Positions 1-5,127 of a stretch of DNA of 6,296 nt are shown one piece after another. The notes under the pieces are model-generated. The model was not told the origin of the DNA. It saw only the letters and a program-made list of their open reading frames with translations, and searched no databases. This DNA comes from Anaerolineae bacterium (GTDB lineage Bacteria > Chloroflexota > Anaerolineae > Aggregatilineales > Aggregatilineaceae): assembly GCA_016929355.1 (NCBI GenBank), contig JAFGJA010000354.1:1-6296 (forward strand), read 5' to 3'. Both the position numbers and the translations under genes were made by a program. Within the stretch, counting starts at the first letter, position 1. Each line of letters begins with the position of its first letter.

Positions 1-105
1 GCCCCTACAATACCCCTGACAATTATCTAATCTGCATCAAAAGGTTCCTACACCCAGAAGAGCGCTGGGGGAGTTGGCAACGGACAGATACCCGATTGCG
101 TTATG

Positions 106-2400
106 TCACCCGCTCAACTGCTGCAAGAGGCGCTTGTAATCGTCCACATGCGGCGGATTCATGGCTATGATGCGGCGAATCGTCACCAGCGCGTCATTGT
201 GCCGCCCGGATTCGAGTTGGAGTTCGGCCAGCGCGTCTAACTGTTCGATGGCCTGTGCCTGCTGGCCGGTCTGACCGTACACCGCCGCCAAACGGGAGCG
301 CAGCGCCATATCGTTCGGGTAGCGCGTGACCTGTTCCGCTAAAATGCTGAGAATCTGGTTGGCCTTGCCCGCTTTGGCATAGACTCGCAGCAGCCCATCC
401 AATTCGCGGATCGCGGACACACCATCATTGAGCCGGTAATTCAAATCGACCAGATTCCGGCGGGCGCGTTCGTCGTTCGCGTTCATCTTGCGAATCTGCT
501 CATACGTGCGCAGCGCTTGCCGCAGGTCCAGGCGGTTGATATGGATTTCGCCCAGGCGGTGCATAATGTGGATGAGTTGGTCTTCCGGTGCGCCCTGCTG
601 TTCGGCTAATTGGATCGCCTGCTGGTAGGTGGAACGCGCCTGATCCAGATCGCCAAGCTGGTAGTAAGCGTCGGCCATGTCGATGTACTGGTTGAGCAGA
701 TCATTCCAATTTTCCTGCTCTTGCAGCAGTTTGATCAGGCTTTGGTGCAGCGACGTATCCATCGGCGCGAGTTTGATCGCCTCGTGCAAAATTTCGGCGG
801 CGCGCTCGTCATCGCCGCGAATCAGGTACGTGTCCGCAATGAGTTTATACTTCGCCATCGCCGCCGGGATGTTGTTCCGTTCCAGCAAAATTTGCCCGAT
901 ACGCCAGTGAACGGGCAGATAATCCGGCGCGCTTTCGAGCATGTAATGCGCTTCGTCCATCGCCAGGAAATAATTGCGATCCTTCACGAACCGGTCAATG
1001 CGGTTCAACCCTTCGGTGACGCGATCATCAATGTGTGCCGCGAGGCTGATCAACGAATCCGGTTCTTGCAGCGAGATCGCTTCTTCGAGTTGGCGGCGCG
1101 TTTTGGCGACTCGTTGTTTCCAGATGGGGCCAACCAGCAGTTCAAGAAACCGCTCATTCATGTTTTGCAGTTGGTGTTCATCAGCTTCCGCTACACTGCC
1201 TTGCAGCCGGTCATAGATCGCGCTGAGCTGCGTCGCCTCGTCCGTATTCATCGCCAGACTGACATCCACCGCGCGCAAGGTTTCGATCAGGTGGCGGGCG
1301 GCTTTGCGCGGTTCGTGCTGCGCATCAAAGACCTGGCTCAGTCCATGCAGCGCGCCGGAGGCCAACGTTGGATCGGCGGCGGCTGTTTGCAGATGCTTTT
1401 GCGCGTTGTCCCAATCGTGAAGTTGCAGGTACAGCGCGCCGAGATTCATGTGGACGCCGGGGTGACGCATGTTGGCGTCCAGCGCGCGTTCATACGAATC
1501 AATCGCTTTCTCAATCGACTCATCGCGTTGGTAGCCAATGGCCTGGATCGTGTTTGCGCCGCCTTCATCCAGATCGCCCGATTCAAACACAAAACTTGCC
1601 AGCGCTGCCAGCGCCGTTTCAAGCGCTTCGCCAATCGGCCCGCGCGGGTCCGCTTCGCCTACTGCGCGATCCGAAGCAAGGTCCAGCGCATCCGCGAAAT
1701 CGGGCCGCAGCGCAATCGTGGGATCAAACGACGAGTTGCGCTCTTTGCTGGGCGTCTCGCCATTCGTTTTGTTCGGCTCATCAACCTTGATGGTATCCAC
1801 CGTAATTTTGACGCCGGTCTTCAACGCGCGCAGTGTATTCAACGCTTGCGGGTTTTGCGGTTCGATCCGCAAGGCGCGTTCCACCGCCTGGATAGCAACA
1901 TTGGCGCGGTTGTTGGCCTGAAAATGAAAGGCTAAGGTCAGGTATTCGCGGATGGCCGATTTTTTATGCCCGGTCCGTTCATAGGCCAGCGCCAGCCGTT
2001 GGTGAATGTTCACCAGCCCGGAGGTGAGCCGGGTAGCGCGTTCCCAGTTGCCAATCGCTTTTTCCAGGTCGCGCTGCGCCAGATACACTTCGGCCACATT
2101 GACGTACTGTTGGGCGGCTTCTTTGAGTCGCCCCAAACGTTCCAAGACATCCGCGCTTTTTTCGAGCGGGATCGCGTCGTCGGGGGCGAGTTGGTGCGCG
2201 CGTGTATACACGCGGAGCGCATCTTCCAGGCGGCGCGCTTGCAGCAGCGCGAGTCCCAGGCTGTTATGGGCTGCCGGGTCTTCGGGCATTTCCTGCACGG
2301 CGCGGCCATAGGCCGAGATCGCCTTGTCCCATTCCTGGTCCCAGGCGGCGCTGTGCCCCATATTCATTGCTTGCTCGTAAACTTGACGATTCCCTGACAT
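106..2400 (-). CDS. Large tetratricopeptide-repeat (TPR) protein, cytoplasmic
   Basis: Encodes about 764 residues if started at the ATG at 2400. The protein is built almost entirely of TPR-like helix pairs. One block lies near residues 18-195 (for example AHNSLGLALLQARRLEDAL), followed by a charged, probably flexible linker near 196-260. A middle block lies near 290-380, a helical stretch near 380-480, and a C-terminal block near 485-764 (for example AMAKYKLIADTYLIRGDDE). I see no signal peptide, membrane segment or catalytic domain, so a cytoplasmic protein-protein scaffold is inferred and partners are unknown. The frame stays open to an ATG at 2454 (782 residues). The extra 18 codons read like untranslated leader, and that ATG directly abuts GGGG with no spacing. 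The 2400 ATG has AGGA about 12 bases upstream, rather far, so the start is only moderately certain. The gene lies downstream of argF in the same orientation, with a 0.2 kb gap containing a hairpin, so co-transcription is doubtful. The stop is TGA at 106-108. Confidence 0.88.
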   Translation of the reverse strand: MSGNRQVYEQAMNMGHSAAWDQEWDKAISAYGRAVQEMPEDPAAHNSLGLALLQARRLEDALRVYTRAHQLAPDDAIPLEKSADVLERLGRLKEAAQQYVNVAEVYLAQRDLEKAIGNWERATRLTSGLVNIHQRLALAYERTGHKKSAIREYLTLAFHFQANNRANVAIQAVERALRIEPQNPQALNTLRALKTGVKITVDTIKVDEPNKTNGETPSKERNSSFDPTIALRPDFADALDLASDRAVGEADPRGPIGEALETALAALASFVFESGDLDEGGANTIQAIGYQRDESIEKAIDSYERALDANMRHPGVHMNLGALYLQLHDWDNAQKHLQTAAADPTLASGALHGLSQVFDAQHEPRKAARHLIETLRAVDVSLAMNTDEATQLSAIYDRLQGSVAEADEHQLQNMNERFLELLVGPIWKQRVAKTRRQLEEAISLQEPDSLISLAAHIDDRVTEGLNRIDRFVKDRNYFLAMDEAHYMLESAPDYLPVHWRIGQILLERNNIPAAMAKYKLIADTYLIRGDDERAAEILHEAIKLAPMDTSLHQSLIKLLQEQENWNDLLNQYIDMADAYYQLGDLDQARSTYQQAIQLAEQQGAPEDQLIHIMHRLGEIHINRLDLRQALRTYEQIRKMNANDERARRNLVDLNYRLNDGVSAIRELDGLLRVYAKAGKANQILSILAEQVTRYPNDMALRSRLAAVYGQTGQQAQAIEQLDALAELQLESGRHNDALVTIRRIIAMNPPHVDDYKRLLQQLSG

Positions 2401-2471
2401 AGTCCCGCGTTTTCCTTCTGTTGTTTGAAGTTGTGAGTTCTTAGTTTTTAGCATCCCCGCAGAAGGGCTGT

Positions 2472-2477
2472 ATTCTA
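2472..2477 (-). promoter_or_regulatory. Possible -10 box for the TPR gene
   Basis: On the minus strand this reads TAGAAT, five of six matches to the sigma-70 -10 consensus. It lies about 70 bases upstream of the preferred ATG at 2400. I found no good -35 hexamer at 16-18 bases, so this is a weak candidate. If it is real, the ATG at 2454 would leave only a very short leader, which also favours the start at 2400. Confidence 0.22.
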
Positions 2478-2502
2478 TGATGTCTTGTCGCTCAACTTGA
2501 CT

Positions 2503-2543
2503 CCCCCTCTCCGTGTTTGGAGAGGGGGCCGGGGGGTGAGGTC
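2503..2543. repeat. GC-rich extragenic hairpin repeat between argF and the TPR gene
   Basis: A perfect 10-bp inverted repeat pairs CCCCCTCTCC (2503-2512) with GGAGAGGGGG (2519-2528) around a 6-base loop, GTGTTT. It is followed on the plus strand by CCGGGGGGTGAGGTC. From memory, this layout (CCCTCTCC, loop, GGAGAGGG, then a CCGGGGG-TGAGG tail) resembles a family of dispersed palindromic repeats found between genes in Chloroflexota and some other phyla. That assignment is recollection, not a search. It lies between two genes of the same orientation and could weaken read-through from argF or protect the argF mRNA 3' end. It is not a canonical intrinsic terminator, because no T-run follows the stem on the minus strand. 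Confidence 0.6.
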
Positions 2544-2621
2544 CAACGGCACTGTCTGGTTAGTTTCTAAATCCCTGCCACAACCCCTAAAAATCTAAGA
2601 CTCTTGCCCCTTGTGCGGACA

Positions 2622-3623
2622 TTATTTCTTCGACTTCTTGGCTTTCTTCGGCGCTTTTTTGAGCGCTTTCGCTGCTTTCACTTCTTGCGGCGCTTTAGTT
2701 TTGGGCGTCGCGCCGAGCAATTCCACCAGGATCGCTTTTTGCGCGTGCAACCGATTCTCCGCTTGCGGGAACAGGCGCGATTGCGGCCCGTCGGCTACCG
2801 CGTCGGTGATTTCCTCGCCGCGATGCGCCGGTAAGCAGTGCATCACAATCGCGTGTTCGGCGGCGTGCGCCAACAGATCGTCGTTGACCTGGAAGGGCGG
2901 GAAGACCTGGCGGCGGTCTTCGGCTTCGGCTTCCTGGCCCATGCTGGTCCACGTATCGGTATACACCACGTCCGCGCCCGTGATCGCTGCTACCGGATCA
3001 GTGGTGACGGTTATGTCCAGTGTACCACCGCTCAGATCGTATGCCTTCTGAATCACCGATTCTTGGGGTTGGTAGCCCGCCGGGCTGCCGACGGTCACTT
3101 TGATGCCGAACTGCGCTGCGCCCATGATCAGGCTGGTTAGCACATTGTTGCTATCGCCCAGATACGCCAGATGCAGCCCTTCTAGCTGGCCGAATTCCTC
3201 ATACATGGTCAGCAGATCGGCCATGCCCTGACACGGATGGTTGTAATCGGTCAGACCGTTGATTACCGGGACCGGACTCCATTCGGCCAGCCCGGTAATG
3301 TGGGCGTGATCGAAGGTCCGCGCCATGACCATATCGGCATAGCCGCCCAGCACGCGCGCCACATCCGCGATACTCTCGCGTTTGCCCAACCCGATTTCCT
3401 GCGGGCTGAGGTAAAACGCATAACCACCGACATGATGCATCGCCAGTTCAAAACTGACGCGCGTCCGCAGCGAGGGTTTTTGAAAGACAAGGGCCAGCGT
3501 TTTCCCTTTTAAGAGAGGCGCATTGCCATGCTTTTTGTGCTCTTTTTTGAGCGCAACCGCTTGATCGAGTAGGGCTTGCAGATCGGTGCGTGTCCAATCG
3601 GCAATATCGAGAAAGTGCTTCAC
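2622..3623 (-). CDS. argF: Ornithine carbamoyltransferase (arginine biosynthesis) with extra basic tail
   Basis: Transfers the carbamoyl group from carbamoyl phosphate to ornithine, giving citrulline, in the cytoplasmic arginine pathway. All family signatures are present in order: carbamoyl-phosphate loop SLRTR (residues 51-55, within KPSLRTRVSFE), HPCQ (129-132), ornithine-side DSNN (157-160, often DGNN in relatives), DTWTSMG (223-229), and the catalytic-cysteine HCLPAHRG (262-269). The core ends near residue 304, the usual length. The remaining ~29 residues form a Lys/Ala/Pro-rich tail (ending KKAPKKAKKSKK) that is not part of the family fold. The start is GTG at 3621-3623, supported by AGGAG nine bases upstream; the first residues (MKHFLDIADW) match typical OTC N-termini. 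No other arg genes are in the window. A catabolic OTC (arcB) uses the same motifs, but no arc genes are visible, so argF is preferred. The stop is TAA at 2622-2624. Confidence 0.96.
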   Translation of the reverse strand: MKHFLDIADWTRTDLQALLDQAVALKKEHKKHGNAPLLKGKTLALVFQKPSLRTRVSFELAMHHVGGYAFYLSPQEIGLGKRESIADVARVLGGYADMVMARTFDHAHITGLAEWSPVPVINGLTDYNHPCQGMADLLTMYEEFGQLEGLHLAYLGDSNNVLTSLIMGAAQFGIKVTVGSPAGYQPQESVIQKAYDLSGGTLDITVTTDPVAAITGADVVYTDTWTSMGQEAEAEDRRQVFPPFQVNDDLLAHAAEHAIVMHCLPAHRGEEITDAVADGPQSRLFPQAENRLHAQKAILVELLGATPKTKAPQEVKAAKALKKAPKKAKKSKK

Positions 3624-3632
3624 CAGATTGTA

Positions 3633-3637
3633 CTCCT
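3633..3637 (-). promoter_or_regulatory. Shine-Dalgarno of argF, fixing its GTG start
   Basis: AGGAG on the minus strand is separated by nine bases from the GTG at 3623. An ATG slightly further upstream (ATGTAGG) is followed at once by an in-frame TAG, so it cannot be the start. This makes GTG the convincing initiation codon. Confidence 0.8.
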
Positions 3638-3652
3638 ACATGGTATGCCAAG

Positions 3653-3682
3653 ATTATACAAGAAACTGCCCCGTAGTGTGAG
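3653..3682 (-). promoter_or_regulatory. Probable argF promoter beside or inside the tnpB element's right end
   Basis: On the minus strand there is a perfect TATAAT (3653-3658). It is preceded after 18 bases by CTCACA (3677-3682), a four-of-six match to the -35 TTGACA. The TATAAT lies about 30 bases upstream of the argF GTG, allowing a short leader with the AGGAG. The -35 candidate falls inside the structured sequence that follows tnpB, so the transposon end may supply it. The -10 is convincing and the -35 is weak. I see no clear ARG-box operator. Confidence 0.55.
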
Positions 3683-3801
3683 CTACCCAACGCTCAAGCA
3701 GTTGGGCTGCCAGGTTTCTCAGCGTCTGGCCCAGGCATATTGCCCAGGGCTTACTGTCGCTCCACCTGCGTTACTCGATGCGCACCACACCGAGTCGGGT
3801 T
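3665..3801 (-). ncRNA. Candidate omega (reRNA) guide RNA and right end of the minus-strand tnpB element
   Basis: In IS200/IS605 and IS1341-type elements, the RNA that guides TnpB comes from the 3' end of tnpB plus the downstream right end. This stretch directly follows the tnpB stop and is dense in pairing sequence. It contains CCCAAC/GTTGGG (3686-3691 with 3701-3706, with an inner GC pair closing a TCAA loop), GTAG/CTAC (3673-3676 with 3683-3686, which competes with the first stem) and GGC-ATATT-GCC (3734-3744). A direct repeat GCCCAGG occurs at 3729-3735 and 3742-3748. The 5' end probably extends into the tnpB coding region. The 3' boundary, beyond which the guide would be read, is not resolved and should lie near 3660-3675, at the argF promoter. 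Assignment is by position and structure, not by a covariance-model match. Confidence 0.42.
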
Positions 3802-4911
3802 TCAGCCGCCACCCGCAAGCAGCATGTTGATCGCGGCATTCTTGTCACGATCAAGAACAGTCTTACAATTCGGACACTGCCACTGGCGATCCGATAGGTC
3901 CAGGTCTTTGTTTTTGACACCACAGACATGGCATTTCTGTGTGGAAGGGAAGAACCGGTCCACTCGCTCAACCGCACAGCCGTACCACTCACCCTTGTAC
4001 TCGCAGAACTCCACAAACTGACTCCAGGCCGTATCGCTGATCGATTTCGCCAACCGGTGATTCTTGAGCATCCCCTTGATGTGCAGATTCTCAAACACCA
4101 ACCGTCCATAATGACGAGTGAGATAGAATGAGAGACGATGCTGTTGATCCTGGCGCTGGTTGGCAATATGTTCCTGCAAAGCTGCGATCCGGCGCTTGGT
4201 CCGCAACCACTGGCGGCTGTTTTGCTTCTGGCGCGCCAGCTTGCGCTGTAACTGCTTGAGCTTGTGTTCTGACTGGCGCAAAAACCGGTGATTCGGCGCA
4301 GGCGGTTCGTCGTTGGAGAACGTCGCCAAGGTGATCAAGCCCAGATCGATCCCCACAGTGGGACCGGTGATGGCAACCTCCGGCACTTCGACTTCGCAGA
4401 GAATCGAGACAAAATATGCCCCGGACTTGGTTTTCGTCACGGTGCAGCTTTTCATCTCGCCCTCAAACGGACGATGTAGCCGGATTTTCACCCAGCCCAC
4501 TTTCGGTAACTTGATCCGATTTTCCACAATTTCAAGACCTTGTGGATAGCGTATCTTCTGGTCCCCTTTGCGACGCTTGAAGCGGGGATAGCCCGCCGGT
4601 TTGGTCCCTTTCTTTACCCGGTCAAAGAACTGTTGGTAGGCGTCGTTCAGGTCCATCAACTTCTGCTGCAACACCTGACTATGGGCTTCACGCAGCCAGG
4701 GTTGTTCGCGTTTCAAGGCAGTCAACCGCTTCGCTTGTTGGTTGTATGTCAAGCCTTTGCCTGTCGTTTCATACGCCGCTCGCCGTTCCGCCAAGCCCCA
4801 GTTGTACACATACCGTGCATGACCGAATTGCACCGCCAACGCCGTTTGCTGCGTCCGGTTGGGATCGATGCGGTACATGAACCCTTGCCAAGTTGTGCGC
4901 ATGGCTTTCAT
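3802..4911 (-). CDS. tnpB: TnpB, RNA-guided RuvC-like nuclease of an IS200/IS605 (IS1341-type) element
   Basis: A complete 369-residue TnpB (OrfB_IS605), a normal length for the family. TnpB is a programmable endonuclease, ancestral to Cas12, that uses an omega RNA from its own element to cut DNA at the donor site after transposition. The N-terminal region carries the usual YRIDPNRTQ strand and turn (residues 13-21). The RuvC acidic positions are intact: D189 in GIDLGL, E274 in VFENLHIKGM, and the DRDKNAAIN motif (D354/D356). The zinc ribbon has CHVC (C327, C330) and CPNC (C346, C349). The basic helical segment at residues 214-256 is typical of the family. ATGs at codons 1, 4 and 12 are possible starts. 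Codon 1 (4911) or 4 keeps the conserved N-terminal strand; a purine-rich AAGAAG lies just upstream but very close. No tnpA lies beside it. It is divergent from a second tnpB and co-oriented with argF. Confidence 0.95.
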   Translation of the reverse strand: MKAMRTTWQGFMYRIDPNRTQQTALAVQFGHARYVYNWGLAERRAAYETTGKGLTYNQQAKRLTALKREQPWLREAHSQVLQQKLMDLNDAYQQFFDRVKKGTKPAGYPRFKRRKGDQKIRYPQGLEIVENRIKLPKVGWVKIRLHRPFEGEMKSCTVTKTKSGAYFVSILCEVEVPEVAITGPTVGIDLGLITLATFSNDEPPAPNHRFLRQSEHKLKQLQRKLARQKQNSRQWLRTKRRIAALQEHIANQRQDQQHRLSFYLTRHYGRLVFENLHIKGMLKNHRLAKSISDTAWSQFVEFCEYKGEWYGCAVERVDRFFPSTQKCHVCGVKNKDLDLSDRQWQCPNCKTVLDRDKNAAINMLLAGGG

Positions 4912-4937
4912 TCTTCTTGTTGTTCGGTCACCAAGCT

Positions 4938-4970
4938 ATTATACTACTATGGGCTTGTTCTTTTCGCCAA
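4938..4970 (-). promoter_or_regulatory. Possible promoter of the minus-strand tnpB
   Basis: On the minus strand a perfect TATAAT lies at 4938-4943, 26 bases upstream of the tnpB ATG. The best -35 candidate, TTGGCG (4965-4970), is 21 bases away, which is longer than ideal; at 17 bases only CGAAAA is present. I therefore trust the -10 and leave the -35 open. Weak tnpB expression would be normal for these elements. Confidence 0.35.
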
Positions 4971-4992
4971 ACATGGTCTACGCTAAAACGTT

Positions 4993-5062
4993 TGCTAGCC
5001 CCTTCATATCCGCGAACCTGTGGTTCGTCGCTTAAAGGCATGGGTTTTACGGGGCTAATGCA
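4993..5062. repeat. Nested inverted repeats in the divergent tnpB spacer (transposon-end structure)
   Basis: An outer pair, TGCTAGCCCC (4993-5002), matches GGGGCTA (5051-5057) and then, after a 2-base bulge, GCA (5060-5062). It encloses a tight hairpin, CGAACC-TGT-GGTTCG (5013-5018 with 5022-5027). The intervening bases include TTAAAGGCATGGG (5032-5044), which resembles subterminal sequences of IS200/IS605 ends. Y1 transposases recognise such imperfect hairpins on single strands. The region lies between the two tnpB starts, so it should contain the left ends of both elements, or the remnant of a third. I cannot assign exact ends. Confidence 0.5.
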
Positions 5063-5073
5063 TTTGCTTTAGC
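5047..5073 (+). other. Candidate left end of the plus-strand tnpB element (TTAC plus hairpin)
   Basis: TTAC (5047-5050) is followed four bases later by an imperfect hairpin: GCTAA (5054-5058) pairs with TTAGC (5069-5073). A T/T mismatch and an inner GC/GC pair close an ATTT loop. In IS608, the best-studied relative, the left end is cut 3' of a TTAC target next to a similar bulged hairpin, so this arrangement fits by analogy. It shares bases with the larger inverted repeat (4993-5062), so the two structures compete. Without an empty-site comparison this is an inference. Confidence 0.35.
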
Positions 5074-5096
5074 TGTAGAATATGGTAATATATACT
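5068..5096 (+). promoter_or_regulatory. Weak possible promoter of the plus-strand tnpB
   Basis: TATACT (5091-5096) matches five of six -10 positions and lies in a distinctly AT-rich patch (5076-5107), in contrast with the GC-rich surroundings. The hexamer 17 bases upstream is TTTAGC (5068-5073), only three of six matches, and it overlaps the candidate left-end hairpin. No good Shine-Dalgarno precedes the ATG at 5128; only GGA at 5115-5117 is near. Confidence 0.25.
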
Positions 5097-5127
5097 TAAT
5101 AGATAAGTGACTCTGGATACATAAGCG

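Noticed and set aside
53..69. CCCAG/CTGGG stem as a terminator after the TPR gene
   Set aside because: Only five base pairs with a 7-base loop, and the nearest T-run on the minus strand (CCTTTTG) is about ten bases away and short.
610..1935. A 441-codon plus-strand open frame opposite the TPR gene
   Set aside because: It lies wholly antisense to a convincing TPR protein. Its translation is rich in Arg, Val, Phe, Ile and Gln without recognisable motifs, as expected from the complement of a GC-rich Ala/Leu/Asp-rich gene.
2401..2454. An 18-codon N-terminal extension of the TPR protein from ATG 2454
   Set aside because: The extension (MLKTKNSQLQ...) looks like translated leader. That ATG directly abuts GGGG with no proper Shine-Dalgarno spacing, and the TPR-like sequence begins only after the 2400 ATG.
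3729..3748. Two GCCCAGG direct repeats as a possible CRISPR-like array
   Set aside because: Only two 7-base copies, six bases apart, in a self-complementary stretch. They are better explained as part of the transposon-end RNA structure.
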